Positions 52,805 through 62,243 of a stretch of DNA of 64,000 nt are shown here, one piece after another. The notes below the pieces were generated by a model. It worked only from the letters and a program-made list of their open reading frames with translations, was not told where the DNA came from and ran no database searches. Each line of letters opens with the position of its first letter. The first letter of the stretch is position 1. Location: contig NZ_QOVY01000005.1 in NCBI RefSeq assembly GCF_003932955.1, positions 69,718-133,717 on the forward strand, in the 5' to 3' direction. The position numbers and the translations under genes are program-made. Origin of the DNA: Chryseobacterium sp. SC28. Its GTDB lineage: Bacteria; Bacteroidota; Bacteroidia; Flavobacteriales; Weeksellaceae.

Positions 52805-53527
52805 TTACTCAAAAGTTTTGGCAGAATCTCCAAGAAGTTGATTGAGTTCCGCAAGTTCAGCCTCTGTAAGATCGCGCCACTTCCCGACCGGCAAATCGAG
52901 TTTGATGTTCATAATGCGGATTCTTTTTAGCTTTTTCACTTCATAATCCAGATGTTCGCACATTCTTCGGATTTGGCGGTTGAGACCTTGAGTGAGAACG
53001 ATACGGAAATTCATTGTATCGATTTTTTCGACCTCACATTTTCTGGTAATGGTGTCGAGAATTGGGACGCCGTTTCTCATTTTTTCCAGAAATTTTTCGG
53101 TGATTGGTTTGTTGACGCGCACGATATATTCTTTCTCGTGGTTGTTTCTGGCTCTCAGTATTTTGTTGACGATGTCGCCGTCCGAAGTTAAAAGAATGAG
53201 ACCTTCACTGGGTTTGTCCAATCTTCCAATCGGGAAAATCCGTTTGGGATGATTGATGTACTCGATAATATTGTCATTTTCACGTTTTGTATCTGTTGTA
53301 CAAACGATTCCGACCGGTTTATTGAAAGCGATATAGACGAATTCTTCTTCAACTTTTTTTATGGATTTGCCATCGACCAGAATTTCATCTTCCTCAGAAA
53401 CTTTAGTTCCCAATTCGGGAATTTTTCCATTAATGGTAATCCTTCCGTCTTGTAGCAGCAGATCCGCCGCTCTTCTGGAACAGAAACCGACTTCGGAGAG
53501 ATATTTATTGATTCTGATTTTTTCCAT
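52805..53527 (-). CDS. rluF: 23S rRNA pseudouridine synthase, RluF-type
   Basis: 240 aa from the ATG at 53527; the longer frame to 53602 lies within truB and adds no conserved sequence. An S4 domain (1-55, MEKIRINKYLSEVGFCSRRA) precedes the RsuA/RluB/E/F catalytic domain: FPIGRLDKPSEGLILLTSDG with catalytic Asp104, and the family signature LTQGLNRQIRRMCEHLDYEV. By this signature it is closest to RluF, which modifies U2604 of 23S rRNA. Its start overlaps the end of truB by 23 bp, so the two pseudouridine synthases are coupled. Confidence 0.88.
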   Translation of the reverse strand: MEKIRINKYLSEVGFCSRRAADLLLQDGRITINGKIPELGTKVSEEDEILVDGKSIKKVEEEFVYIAFNKPVGIVCTTDTKRENDNIIEYINHPKRIFPIGRLDKPSEGLILLTSDGDIVNKILRARNNHEKEYIVRVNKPITEKFLEKMRNGVPILDTITRKCEVEKIDTMNFRIVLTQGLNRQIRRMCEHLDYEVKKLKRIRIMNIKLDLPVGKWRDLTEAELAELNQLLGDSAKTFE

Positions 53528-54236
53528 TTTCCAAACGTTTCGATGCAAACGTAAACTCATTTTGGAGATATTCCGGCTTCGCATTTTCAACAGAAAATTC
53601 ACCGATTTTTGTCCTTCTCAATTGCGTGAGATAGGCTCCCACGCCAAGTTCCCGACCTATTTCGTGCGCCAGACTTCGTATGTAAGTTCCTTTGCTGCAA
53701 CCAACCGTGAAGGAGACGAAAGGCAAGTTAATTTCTATATGATTAAGGTAATGAATCGTGGTTTTTCGGGATTTCATTTCTACTTCTGCGCCGGCTCTTG
53801 CAAGGTGATAAGCGCGTTTACCCTCAATTTTTATTGCTGAAAAAACGGGCGGTTTCTGATCTATTTCGCCAACGAATTTTGCTAAGGTTTCGTGAATCTG
53901 TTCTTCCGTAATGTGAGAAAAATCGGTTTGCAGGATTTCGGGTTTTTCGGTGTCGTAAGATTCGGTTTGGCCACCGATTTTGATTTCGGTCCAATATTCT
54001 TTTGCTGCATCCTGAATTTCAGGGATTTTCTTCGTAAATTTTCCTGTGCAAACGATCAATAAGCCTGTTGCTTTTGGATCCAAAGTTCCGGCGTGACCGA
54101 TTTTGAATTTCTTGGGCAATTCCTTAAACTCAGTTTTGAGTTTATATTTTAACTTATTTACCGCCTGAAAAGAGGTCCAATCCAAAGGTTTGTCCAATAG
54201 AAATATTTGTCCGGATTGTAGATCTTCTGCAGTCAT
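53505..54236 (-). CDS. truB: tRNA pseudouridine(55) synthase
   Basis: 243 aa. FLLDKPLDWTSFQAVNKLKY at the start and GHAGTLDPKATGLLIV with catalytic Asp53 define TruB. RAYHLARAG and GCSKGTYIRSLAHEIGRELG follow. It modifies U55 in the T-loop of tRNAs. There is no C-terminal PUA extension of the long form. It belongs to the gene string ftsX-DUF3098-uppP-truB, all on one strand. Confidence 0.94.
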   Translation of the reverse strand: MTAEDLQSGQIFLLDKPLDWTSFQAVNKLKYKLKTEFKELPKKFKIGHAGTLDPKATGLLIVCTGKFTKKIPEIQDAAKEYWTEIKIGGQTESYDTEKPEILQTDFSHITEEQIHETLAKFVGEIDQKPPVFSAIKIEGKRAYHLARAGAEVEMKSRKTTIHYLNHIEINLPFVSFTVGCSKGTYIRSLAHEIGRELGVGAYLTQLRRTKIGEFSVENAKPEYLQNEFTFASKRLENGKNQNQ

Positions 54237-54296
54237 ATTTTAAGAACTTATTTTGTATGGTATTAATAATCATAAGATTAGCTAATTTTGGATTAT

Positions 54297-55115
54297 TTAT
54301 TTAAACCAATAAAAATAAACCAACAATGCTATCCCAACTACAATTCTGTACCAGCCCCAAGGCTTGAAACCATATTTATTTAATAAACTGATAAACGATT
54401 TGATCGCAATCCAAGCGACAATAAATGCGACAATATTGCCAACTACGAAAATCAAAATATGATCCTGAGATTGCAAGATCATCTCGTAACCTTTCATTGG
54501 ACTTGCCGTTTCTTTGCCCCAAGTTTTTGCAAAAACGGAATAAAGCGTAACCGCCAACATCGTAGGAACCGCAAGAAAAAACGAGAATTCAGCGGCTGCT
54601 TTTCGCGATAATCCCTGCGTCATCCCGCCGATGATAGAAGCCGCACTTCTACTCGTTCCCGGCATCATCGCCAAACATTGCCAGAACCCGATGAGGACGG
54701 CTTTTTTGACAGTGATTTCCTTCTCGTCTTGAATTACAGGATTTTTGAACCAGCTGTCTGCAAAGATTAAGACTACACCGCCTAAGACTAAAACAGATGA
54801 GATTGCAATTTGATTTCCTAAAACAGATTCGATAGCATCATCGAGGAAAAAACCAATGACCAAAGCCGGTAAAACTGCAAATGCTAATTTGTAATAAAAC
54901 TGCAAGTTGGTAAAATCAAAGAACTTTTTGTGATAAGCCACCACCACAGAAAGTATGGCGCCAAACTGGATTGAGACCTGAAACATTTTGAAGAATTCGG
55001 TTTCCTCCAAGCCCATCAAACTGGCTGCAAAACCCATATGAGCTGTCGAAGAAATCGGCAGATATTCGGTAAGTCCCTCGACAATGGCAACAATGATTGC
55101 TTCGATTAAATCCAT
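54297..55115 (-). CDS. uppP: Undecaprenyl-diphosphatase
   Basis: 272 aa from the ATG at 55115; the longer frame to 55202 crosses an AT-rich repeat and adds an unlikely leader. Motif EGLTEYLPISSTAHMG (about 17-32) and PGTSRSAASIIGGM (about 163-176) are the two active-site boxes of the BacA family. About eight membrane helices. It recycles the C55 lipid carrier of peptidoglycan synthesis. It lies downstream of ftsX and the DUF3098 gene. Confidence 0.94.
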   Translation of the reverse strand: MDLIEAIIVAIVEGLTEYLPISSTAHMGFAASLMGLEETEFFKMFQVSIQFGAILSVVVAYHKKFFDFTNLQFYYKLAFAVLPALVIGFFLDDAIESVLGNQIAISSVLVLGGVVLIFADSWFKNPVIQDEKEITVKKAVLIGFWQCLAMMPGTSRSAASIIGGMTQGLSRKAAAEFSFFLAVPTMLAVTLYSVFAKTWGKETASPMKGYEMILQSQDHILIFVVGNIVAFIVAWIAIKSFISLLNKYGFKPWGWYRIVVGIALLVYFYWFK

Positions 55116-55120
55116 TTGAA

Positions 55121-55195
55121 TGATTAAAAAATTAAAAGACCAAAAAATTAAAAGATTCAAATGACTATTCAAATCTTTTAATGGTTCAATCTTTA
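55121..55195. repeat. AT-rich repeat ahead of uppP
   Basis: Two near-copies of AAAAAATTAAAAGA (about 55126 and 55143) followed by an inverted pair TTAAAAGATT (55148-55157) and AATCTTTTAA (55172-55181). No U-run terminator of usual form. It looks like one of the dispersed AT-rich intergenic repeats of flavobacterial genomes. Confidence 0.4.
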
Positions 55196-55205
55196 AGGTC
55201 AAAAA

Positions 55206-55508
55206 TTATTTATTTCGTTTCAGGATTGCAAAAATCTGGATTACAAATCCTGCGATCACCAACACAGGTGCTAAGCGGATTCTTCGGAAAGAGAAGATAT
55301 CTTCGTTCCAATAATTGGGATCGAAAGTTCCGTCGGGTCTTGTGTTTGCATCGGACCCCATCATCAGAATGAATCCCAGGAAAATAAGCCCTAAACCGAT
55401 CATCATCCATCGGAAATTCTTGCTGCCGAAATAGAACGACTTTTTCTCAATACTTTCAGACGGTTTGCCGTATTGGTTGGCGGCAGATTTGATTGTTTTC
55501 TTTGCCAT
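55206..55508 (-). CDS. DUF3098 membrane protein
   Basis: 100 aa with two membrane helices (about 33-51 and 78-95). The segment FYFGSKNFRWMMIGLGLIFL and the conserved loop ending YNEDIFSFRRIRLAP-type (here YWNEDIFSFRRIRLAPVLV) define DUF3098, a Bacteroidota family. It starts 3 bp after the stop of ftsX. The conserved linkage suggests a role in division or cell-wall synthesis, but its function is unknown. Confidence 0.88.
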   Translation of the reverse strand: MAKKTIKSAANQYGKPSESIEKKSFYFGSKNFRWMMIGLGLIFLGFILMMGSDANTRPDGTFDPNYWNEDIFSFRRIRLAPVLVIAGFVIQIFAILKRNK

Positions 55509-55511
55509 TAT

Positions 55512-56411
55512 TTATGAGTAATATAGATCATCTACGTTGCTTCGCAGGAATCTCCAAGTTGCAAAGATAGTACTTGCAACGGTAATGAAAATCCCGATGA
55601 ATAATATGATAAGAACGAGAAAAAAATATTGGTTGGTATCCTGCACGAAAGGTGTTCCGATCTGACTTGTAAAATAGTACCAAAGACCGCCCAGAGCCAA
55701 AAGTCCAATCAAAGAACCAATCAAGCCAAGAACCAAAGCTTCTTTTATAAATGGCTTGAGGATAAATCTTCTTTTTGCTCCCACCAACTGCATCGTCTTG
55801 ATAATGAACCGTTTGGAGAATATTTTGAGCCGAATCGAATTATTAATCAAGACAATGGCCACAATTAAAAACAAAAGGGAAAATGCCAATATCCAAGTCA
55901 AGATGCGGTTGAGATTATTGTAAACATCGATGGTCAATTTATTATCGTTGGCCACATCTTTCACGCCCTCGAGTGCCTTGAGTTGGTTCACCACGCCGTC
56001 GATTTTTGCAGGATCTACATACTCCGGCTTCAAGGTCACTTCTACAGAGGCAGGAAAAATGTCCTCTTCGAAAAGCGCATCAGCATCTATCCCCAACTGC
56101 TTTTTCGCGATCTCGGTCGCTTCCTGTTTAGAGATATATCGGGCTTGTTTTACGTAATTCTGTTGCTTTATTTTTTCGAAAGTTTCCTGCTGCAACTTCA
56201 GTGTTTTGGCAGAATCGCGGGGATCGAGATATTCGTCAAAATAAACTTCAACCACCAACTGTTCTTTGATATAGTCGGAATATTTCTGTGCATTGATTAA
56301 TATTAATCCAAATAAACCTACAAGAAACAAAACGAGCGAAATACTGATCACCACCGTAATGTTGCTGGATCTAAGTCTGCTCTTATTGAAATCATCAACT
56401 GTCTTTGGCAT
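55512..56411 (-). CDS. ftsX: Cell division protein FtsX
   Basis: 299 aa. One N-terminal helix (about 19-39), an extracytoplasmic domain (about 45-165, EQLVVEVYFDEYLDPRDSA, ISKQEATEIAKKQLG) and three C-terminal helices of the FtsX fold (about 170-192, 225-247, 265-285), with the loop SKRFIIKTMQLVGAKRRFIL. With FtsE it forms an ABC-type complex that controls septal peptidoglycan hydrolases. ftsE is not in the window. First gene of the string leading to uppP and truB. Confidence 0.93.
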   Translation of the reverse strand: MPKTVDDFNKSRLRSSNITVVISISLVLFLVGLFGLILINAQKYSDYIKEQLVVEVYFDEYLDPRDSAKTLKLQQETFEKIKQQNYVKQARYISKQEATEIAKKQLGIDADALFEEDIFPASVEVTLKPEYVDPAKIDGVVNQLKALEGVKDVANDNKLTIDVYNNLNRILTWILAFSLLFLIVAIVLINNSIRLKIFSKRFIIKTMQLVGAKRRFILKPFIKEALVLGLIGSLIGLLALGGLWYYFTSQIGTPFVQDTNQYFFLVLIILFIGIFITVASTIFATWRFLRSNVDDLYYS

Positions 56412-56564
56412 CCATAAAAATTTCTGCTAAAATATAAATTTTCGCTTAATAAGCGGTCGTTCTCTCTGTTAATAAAATCATAAAGCGGCCTTTAACATTT
56501 ATTTCGGCAAAACCCTGAAATCGGCATTTTAATTGTTTATGAAACCCATCAAGAATCAAAAATT

Positions 56565-57569
56565 ATGATGCTGACACGGCGGCGCTCCGGCAAAAACTTT
56601 TCGTATTTCGACCGCAATGAGGAGCGAACAAAAGATAAAGAAATCCTTACTTATATCAAATCGCTGGCCATCCCACCGGCGTGGACCGATGTTGAGATTA
56701 CAACCAACAAACGGGCAAAAATATTAGCGGTGGGTCGAGATCAAAAAGGGCGAAAACAATATATTTATAATCCCAAATACCGGTCTAAAAAAGATGCGGA
56801 CAAGTTTGATAGAATCTTGCATTTTGCTGAGAATCTGGAACATATGCGGCGGGTGACCGGTCAGCATCTTCGGAAGAAAAAAATGACGCGCGAAAAGGTA
56901 CTCGCCACGATGGTTCGGCTTTTGGATTCGGCCTATTTTCGACCCGGAAGTCCGAAGTATACGCAGCAAAACCAAAGCTACGGATTGACCACCATCCGAA
57001 AAAAGCACCTGACTATTGACGGCGACGAACTGGTCTTTTCGTATAAAGGAAAATCGGGAAAATTTCAGGAAAAACATATTATCGACGCCAAAATATCCAA
57101 AGTCATTTCAGAAATTGCGGAGTTGCCCGGCTATAGATTGTTTAAATATTTTGATAAAGATGGTAATTTAATAACCGTCGAAAGCCAGGATTTGAATAAT
57201 TACATCCGCGAAATAATGGGCGAGGAGTTCTCTGCAAAAGATTTCAGAACTTGGGCCGGAACTATGATTGCGGCGGGGATCTTGGATGAACTGGGAGTCT
57301 GCGAAAAAAAACAACAGAGCGAACTTAAAAAGAGAATTAGAAATGCGATCGTGGGCGTTTCGGAAAAGTTAGGCAATACGCCTTCTGTAGCAAGAGATTC
57401 GTACATAGATCCAAGGATTTTTGAGCATTATAAAAATGGGCAAACCATCCATTATTTTCAAAAAGAAATAAAAAAATTACTGAAGAAAAATGAGAATCTG
57501 TCGGAAACGGAAGTGGGTGTCTTGTATATGCTGAAATCAAAGTTGAAAAATGAAGCGTCGCGCGCCTAA
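56565..57569 (+). CDS. DNA topoisomerase IB
   Basis: 334 aa, the compact bacterial (poxvirus-like) type. LAIPPAWTDVEI (about 35-46), GRKQYIYNPKYR and VLATMVRLLDSAYFRPGSPK are in the N-terminal part. The catalytic set includes SYGLTTIRKKHL, KDFRTWAGTMIAA and the nucleophile Tyr in PSVARDSYIDPRI (about 278). It relaxes supercoils through a 3'-phosphotyrosine. It stands alone, divergent from ftsX. Confidence 0.92.
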   Translation: MMLTRRRSGKNFSYFDRNEERTKDKEILTYIKSLAIPPAWTDVEITTNKRAKILAVGRDQKGRKQYIYNPKYRSKKDADKFDRILHFAENLEHMRRVTGQHLRKKKMTREKVLATMVRLLDSAYFRPGSPKYTQQNQSYGLTTIRKKHLTIDGDELVFSYKGKSGKFQEKHIIDAKISKVISEIAELPGYRLFKYFDKDGNLITVESQDLNNYIREIMGEEFSAKDFRTWAGTMIAAGILDELGVCEKKQQSELKKRIRNAIVGVSEKLGNTPSVARDSYIDPRIFEHYKNGQTIHYFQKEIKKLLKKNENLSETEVGVLYMLKSKLKNEASRA

Positions 57570-57610
57570 GATGCACAGTTATCCCGTATTTGCACTCGCT
57601 TTCCGGCTAA

Positions 57611-59101
57611 TTAACCGGACAAATATTTGAAAACTTCTCCAATTTTTTGGATCAGATCAGTGGGCAACATTGCTTCTTTGGAGAAAGATTCTGCAGCGAG
57701 ATCGCCGGCTTTCCCGTGAAGCCACACTCCGAAAATACAGGCTTCTTCGATGGCATATTTTTGAGAAATCAATGACGTGATAATTCCCGTGAGCGCATCG
57801 CCGCTGCCTCCTTTGGCCATTCCGGAGTTGCCTGTAATGTTGTAAAAAACCCGGCCGTCCGGCGTAATTATGGCGGTGTGATGATCTTTGAGAACGATAA
57901 AAATCTGCAACTCTTCTGCTTTCTGCTTAGCCAATTCCAATCTTTCGAAAGAGTTTTCTGTGCTACCGAAAAGTCTCTCAAACTCCAACGGATGCGGCGT
58001 GATGATGGAATGTTTGGGAATCAGTTTGCTTTTATTATTTTCTGCAATAATATTTAGAGCGTCCGCATCCAGAAGAATGGGGCGATCGTGATTTTTGAGA
58101 AAATCCACTAAGGCTTTCTGCGAGTGTTTCTCTTTGCCAAAGCCCGGCCCGATTCCGTACGTGGCTTTATCTATAATTTCAATTTTTTCCAGATATTTTT
58201 CACCGGAATTGATGAACATCGCTTCGGGAATCTGAGATTGAAGAATGAAATTGCCACATTCAGGAGCAATCACGAAAGTCAAACCGCTTCCTGTTCTCAG
58301 AGCGGCCCAACTCGACATCAAAATGGCTCCTATTTTGCCGTAACTGCCCCCGACCAAAATACTTTTTCCGTAGGTTCCCTTATTGGCGAAGTCGTCGCGA
58401 GGCTTGTAAATATCTCGGATCAAATCTTCGTCGATAACGAAATAGCCGGTTTCGGCTTTTGCAATAAAATCGGCATCCAAATCGATATCCAAAACGATAA
58501 TTTTTCCACAAAACTTGCCACTTTCGGGATGCAGAAAACTTCGTTTGTAAAACTGAAACGTCAATGTAAAATCTGCTTCGAAGACTGTGGATTTTTCGTC
58601 AATCAATCGGTCGGCAAAAAGCCCCGATGGGATATCAATGGAGATCTTCGTCGCGGCCGGTTGATTCATCTTTTCGACCACTTTTTTAACCGATCCGGAT
58701 AATTCCCTATTGAGACCATAGCCGAAAATAGCATCGATGAGAACCACGTTTTCGTGGCTGTCGGGAGAAAAATCGGAAAAATCCCTGATGCTGATTCCGC
58801 TGAGTTGTTTTATTTTTTTGAAATTAATATGGGCATCGGGCGAAAATTGTTTGTTGCTTTTATCGATAAACACTTCCGTATCCAATCCTTTTTCATAGAG
58901 CATTCGGGCAATTGCAAATCCATCTCCGCCGTTGTTTCCGTTGCCGCAGAAAATCGAGAACTTCTGCTTCGACTGACAATTCATTTTGATCCAGTCTACG
59001 CAAGCTCTCGCGGCCTTCTCCATCAGGTTTCCCGAAGAAATTCCTTTTGCGATGGTGGCAGCATCGCAGGCCTTGATTTGCTCCGCAGTCAGAATTTTCA
59101 T
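57611..59101 (-). CDS. nnr: Bifunctional NAD(P)H-hydrate epimerase/dehydratase
   Basis: 496 aa. The N-terminal YjeF_N epimerase domain (1-210) has FCGNGNNGGDGFAIARML (about 49-66) and the catalytic Asp in VLIDAIFGYGL. The C-terminal dehydratase domain (about 220-496) has GKSILVGGSYGKIGAILMSS, the ATP/ADP site GNSGMAKGGSGDALTGIITS (about 431-450) and TPHPLEFERLFG. The two activities repair hydrated NADH and NADPH. Transcribed alone. Confidence 0.94.
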   Translation of the reverse strand: MKILTAEQIKACDAATIAKGISSGNLMEKAARACVDWIKMNCQSKQKFSIFCGNGNNGGDGFAIARMLYEKGLDTEVFIDKSNKQFSPDAHINFKKIKQLSGISIRDFSDFSPDSHENVVLIDAIFGYGLNRELSGSVKKVVEKMNQPAATKISIDIPSGLFADRLIDEKSTVFEADFTLTFQFYKRSFLHPESGKFCGKIIVLDIDLDADFIAKAETGYFVIDEDLIRDIYKPRDDFANKGTYGKSILVGGSYGKIGAILMSSWAALRTGSGLTFVIAPECGNFILQSQIPEAMFINSGEKYLEKIEIIDKATYGIGPGFGKEKHSQKALVDFLKNHDRPILLDADALNIIAENNKSKLIPKHSIITPHPLEFERLFGSTENSFERLELAKQKAEELQIFIVLKDHHTAIITPDGRVFYNITGNSGMAKGGSGDALTGIITSLISQKYAIEEACIFGVWLHGKAGDLAAESFSKEAMLPTDLIQKIGEVFKYLSG

Positions 59102-59186
59102 ATTAAACCTAAAAAAATTTATTCAAATTTAAATAATAAAATCGGGGGCATTTGCCAAATGTAATGTGAATTATCGAAAAAAATTA

Positions 59187-59194
59187 TATTTTTG
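59187..59194 (+). promoter_or_regulatory. -7 element of mscL
   Basis: TATTTTTG fits TAnnTTTG, 30 bp before the ATG at 59225. A TTG at the -33 distance is missing. Confidence 0.45.
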
Positions 59195-59224
59195 TGTTAC
59201 AACACCTTTAAATAATTATGACTT

Positions 59225-59614
59225 ATGGGTTTTTTTAAAGAATTTAAAGATTTTGCTGTTAGAGGTAATGTGATTGATCTGGCAGTAGGCGTCATTATTG
59301 GAGGCGCTTTCGGAAAGATTGTGACCTCCCTGGTTGAAGATATCATCACCCCGGCGATTTTGGATCCTGCGCTGAAAGCTGTGAATGCCGAAAACTTATC
59401 TCAGCTGGTTGTGCCCGGAACGGCCATAAAATATGGGAATTTTTTAGCGGCCGCCATCTCTTTTGTAATTGTCGCATTTGCATTGTTCCTATTGATCAAG
59501 GGAATAAACATCCTGAAAAGAAACGAGGAAAAAAAAGAAACGATGCCCGCACAACCCTCATCTACCGACGCCTTACTGATGGAAATCCGCGATGAACTGA
59601 AGAAAAAATCCTAA
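59225..59614 (+). CDS. mscL: Large-conductance mechanosensitive channel
   Basis: 129 aa. The first helix MGFFKEFKDFAVRGNVIDLA, then VGVIIGGAFGKIVTSLVEDI (TM1 with the constriction), a periplasmic loop and TM2 (FLAAAISFVIVAFALFLLIK) make a complete MscL. The C-terminal helix DALLMEIRDELKKK is conserved. It forms a pentamer that opens on hypo-osmotic shock. It has its own promoter and terminator. Confidence 0.95.
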   Translation: MGFFKEFKDFAVRGNVIDLAVGVIIGGAFGKIVTSLVEDIITPAILDPALKAVNAENLSQLVVPGTAIKYGNFLAAAISFVIVAFALFLLIKGINILKRNEEKKETMPAQPSSTDALLMEIRDELKKKS

Positions 59615-59642
59615 CTGTTTTTTTTTATTTTAATAAAAACCA

Positions 59643-59684
59643 AAAATCCGTCTCCTAAGCAATAAGAGTGGCGGATTTTGTTTT
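59643..59684 (+). terminator. Terminator after mscL
   Basis: AAAATCCG and CGGATTTT pair around a 21-nt loop that itself can fold (CTCCTAAGCAATAAGAG, partly paired), followed by GTTTT. Confidence 0.6.
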
Positions 59685-59805
59685 GAAGATTTATTCCACT
59701 AATCGCTCTCCAAATGCTTGTACAAAATGCGCACGATTCCTAAATGTGGTTCTTCATCGCAGTAATAAGTATATGGCTTTAAACGAAAAATTTTTAAATA
59801 TTTTG

Positions 59806-59813
59806 TACCTTTG
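59806..59813 (+). promoter_or_regulatory. -7 element of the sua5/tsaC gene
   Basis: TACCTTTG fits TAnnTTTG and ends 3 bp before the ATG at 59817; the mRNA would be leaderless. It also overlaps the TTG at 59811, which argues against that alternative start. Confidence 0.45.
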
Positions 59814-59816
59814 ATT

Positions 59817-60428
59817 ATGGCCAAAATTCTCAAAATACATCCGCAAAATCCGCAGGAAAACCTCATAGACGAAGCTGTTAAAGTCTTGGAAAATGGCGGC
59901 GTGATCATCTACCCATCGGATACGATCTACACCATTGGCTGTGACATCTATAATCACAAAGCGATGGAAAGGCTTGCCCAGATCAAAGGAATCAAACTCG
60001 ATCAGCATCAGTTTTCCATTATTTGCAACGATCTCAGCCATCTTTCCGAATTTACCAAACCCATCGAAACTTCCACTTTCCGATTTCTAAAAACCCATTT
60101 GCCGGGACCGTTTACCTTTATTTTGGAAGCCAACCGCAACTTACCAACCGCTTACAAGGGTCATAAAACCGTCGGAATCCGCGTGCCGGATCATTTGATT
60201 CCGCAGTTGATCGTCAAGAAGCTGGGACACCCGATTGTCTCGACCACCACTAGTTCCGATGACGAAATATTGGAATATTCTACCGATCCGGAACTGATTG
60301 CCGAGAAATATGATAAATTGGTCGATCTGGTAATCGATTCCGGCTATGGAGACAATGTAGCCTCCACCATCGTAGATCTTACCTCCGGCGAACCTGAAAT
60401 CATCCGACAAGGAAAAGGAGTTTTGTAA
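59817..60428 (+). CDS. L-threonylcarbamoyladenylate synthase (Sua5/YciO/YrdC)
   Basis: 203 aa, a stand-alone YrdC domain. YPSDTIYTIGCDIYN (about 32-46), THLPGPFTFILEANRN (about 91-106), VGIRVPDHLIPQLIV and STTTSSDDEI are the conserved segments. It makes threonylcarbamoyl-AMP for the t6A37 modification of tRNA, although YciO-like members may have other roles. The KxR and SxN positions are not all of the strict TsaC type, so YciO-like function is possible. Confidence 0.85.
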   Translation: MAKILKIHPQNPQENLIDEAVKVLENGGVIIYPSDTIYTIGCDIYNHKAMERLAQIKGIKLDQHQFSIICNDLSHLSEFTKPIETSTFRFLKTHLPGPFTFILEANRNLPTAYKGHKTVGIRVPDHLIPQLIVKKLGHPIVSTTTSSDDEILEYSTDPELIAEKYDKLVDLVIDSGYGDNVASTIVDLTSGEPEIIRQGKGVL

Positions 60429-60519
60429 AGAAACAAGATACAAGCAAAAAAATCAAGATATTAACTAAAATCTACGCGAGTTTCAGACTTACCACAAACA
60501 ACGATCAACTAATAACCAA

Positions 60520-61281
60520 ATGAAATTCATTACTTCTCCAGCCAAATTGATGAACATAGAAAATTCGACAGAACTGCTGAAAGGTACGACGCCAAAATTC
60601 ATCAAGGATTCTGAATTCATACAATCCTATTTAAAAGAAAAATCGCCAAAATATCTTGCAGAACTGATGCAAATTTCTTCTAAACTGGCAGACGAGAACT
60701 GGGAACGAAACCAGAAATGGAGCTCAAAACCGACTGCTAAAAATTCTGCGCCGGCGATGTTTGCCTTCACAGGCGAAGTTTATCGAGGCTTGGACGCGAA
60801 AACTTTGAATAAACCAGCGGTTGATTATCTTCAAAAAAATTACCGAATCTTGTCGGGTTTGTACGGATTGCTAAAACCATCGGACAAAGTGATGCTTTAC
60901 CGGCTGGAAATGGGAAGACCTTTCCGATTTGGCGATTACAAAAATCTGTATCAATTCTGGAGCGAAAAAGTGACACAACAATTAAATTCGGAACTTGCAA
61001 AAGATGAATTGCTCATCAATCTTGCCAGTGCGGAATATGCAAAAGTGATTGACCGCAAAAAACTGAAAGGAAAAATAATCGATTTCGACTTCAAGCAAAT
61101 ACAATCTGATGGAAAACTGAAGACCATCGTGGTGTACACCAAGCACGCCAGAGGAATGCTGCTCCGTTTTTGCGCCAAAAATAATGTTCAAACTTTGGAC
61201 GAATTGAAGGCATTCAATTCTGAAAATTATTTGTTGGATGAGTCGCTTTCTACCGAAAGTAATTTGGTTTTTACAAGATAA
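60520..61281 (+). CDS. yaaA: Peroxide stress protein YaaA (DUF328)
   Basis: 253 aa. The start MKFITSPAKLMNIE, FAFTGEVYRGLDAKTL (about 84-99), RILSGLYGLLKPSDKVMLYR then LEMG (about 109-132) and VVYTKHARGMLLRFC (about 203-217) are diagnostic for YaaA/UPF0246. In E. coli it limits free iron during peroxide stress. prmC begins 3 bp after its stop, so the two genes are probably cotranscribed. Confidence 0.93.
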   Translation: MKFITSPAKLMNIENSTELLKGTTPKFIKDSEFIQSYLKEKSPKYLAELMQISSKLADENWERNQKWSSKPTAKNSAPAMFAFTGEVYRGLDAKTLNKPAVDYLQKNYRILSGLYGLLKPSDKVMLYRLEMGRPFRFGDYKNLYQFWSEKVTQQLNSELAKDELLINLASAEYAKVIDRKKLKGKIIDFDFKQIQSDGKLKTIVVYTKHARGMLLRFCAKNNVQTLDELKAFNSENYLLDESLSTESNLVFTR

Positions 61282-61284
61282 TTT

Positions 61285-62148
61285 ATGAAGCTTTCCGAAA
61301 TCAAGATTCAATTTCAAGAAGAACTTTCCGGCTTATATTCCAAATCGGAAATTCAGGAATTGTTCTCGATTTTTTGCGACTATTTTTTGAATTTGAATAA
61401 AATTGAATTGCGAAATCATTTGGAAAATAATCTGTCCGAAAGTAATTCTAATCGTTTTTCAGAAGCCATTTCTGAACTTAAAACAGGAAAACCATTCCAG
61501 CAGATTCTGGGCGAAACCAAATTTTTTGGTTTGAAATTCTTTGTCAACGAGCACGTTTTGATTCCACGCCCGGAAACTGAAGAATTGCTGGAATTAGCTA
61601 TAAATAAGATAAAAGAACGGACAACGAAGAAAGAAATCAAAATCCTTGATATTGGAACCGGAAGCGGCATTATTCCGATTGTTTTGAAAAAATATTTTCC
61701 CGAAGCGGCGGTTACGGCACTTGACATTTCTGAGGAAGCATTGAAAATCGCACGCAAAAATTCAGATTTTCATAAAACCGAAATCAACTTTATCCAAAAA
61801 GATTATCTGAATGAAATCTTCGATAGTGCTCAGACCAATGAAGTTTATGACGTCATCATCAGCAATCCGCCGTACATCGGAGCTGAAGAAAACCCAGAAA
61901 TTGAAGATGCTGTGAAAGGTTTTGAACCCCATCTCGCGCTCTTCTCTCCCACTTCGGACGCTTTGATTTTCTACAGACAAATTGCCGAAGATTGCAAAAA
62001 TCATCTGGCAAAAAATGGATTTTTGTTTCTGGAAATCAATCAGAAATTGGGACAACAAACTTTGGAATTATTTCAGGACAGCTTTTCAAAAGTTCATCTT
62101 TTGAAAGATATTTCTGGAAATGATCGTATGATTTTCGGCCGAAAATAA
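61285..62148 (+). CDS. prmC: Peptide chain release factor N5-glutamine methyltransferase
   Basis: 287 aa. A helical N-terminal domain (1-85), then VLIPRPETEELLELAI (about 92-107), SAM motif ILDIGTGSGIIPIVLKKYFP (about 120-139) and the NPPY catalytic motif in VIISNPPYIG (about 190-199). It methylates the GGQ glutamine of RF1 and RF2. Closely linked to yaaA. Confidence 0.94.
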   Translation: MKLSEIKIQFQEELSGLYSKSEIQELFSIFCDYFLNLNKIELRNHLENNLSESNSNRFSEAISELKTGKPFQQILGETKFFGLKFFVNEHVLIPRPETEELLELAINKIKERTTKKEIKILDIGTGSGIIPIVLKKYFPEAAVTALDISEEALKIARKNSDFHKTEINFIQKDYLNEIFDSAQTNEVYDVIISNPPYIGAEENPEIEDAVKGFEPHLALFSPTSDALIFYRQIAEDCKNHLAKNGFLFLEINQKLGQQTLELFQDSFSKVHLLKDISGNDRMIFGRK

Positions 62149-62243
62149 TCTTGAAAAATTCTCACCCTAAATTCGTAGCCTATTAAAATTCGCAACAACG
62201 GTTTTGTTTGAAACTACCGCTCCAAAAAATCAGATCTAAAAAC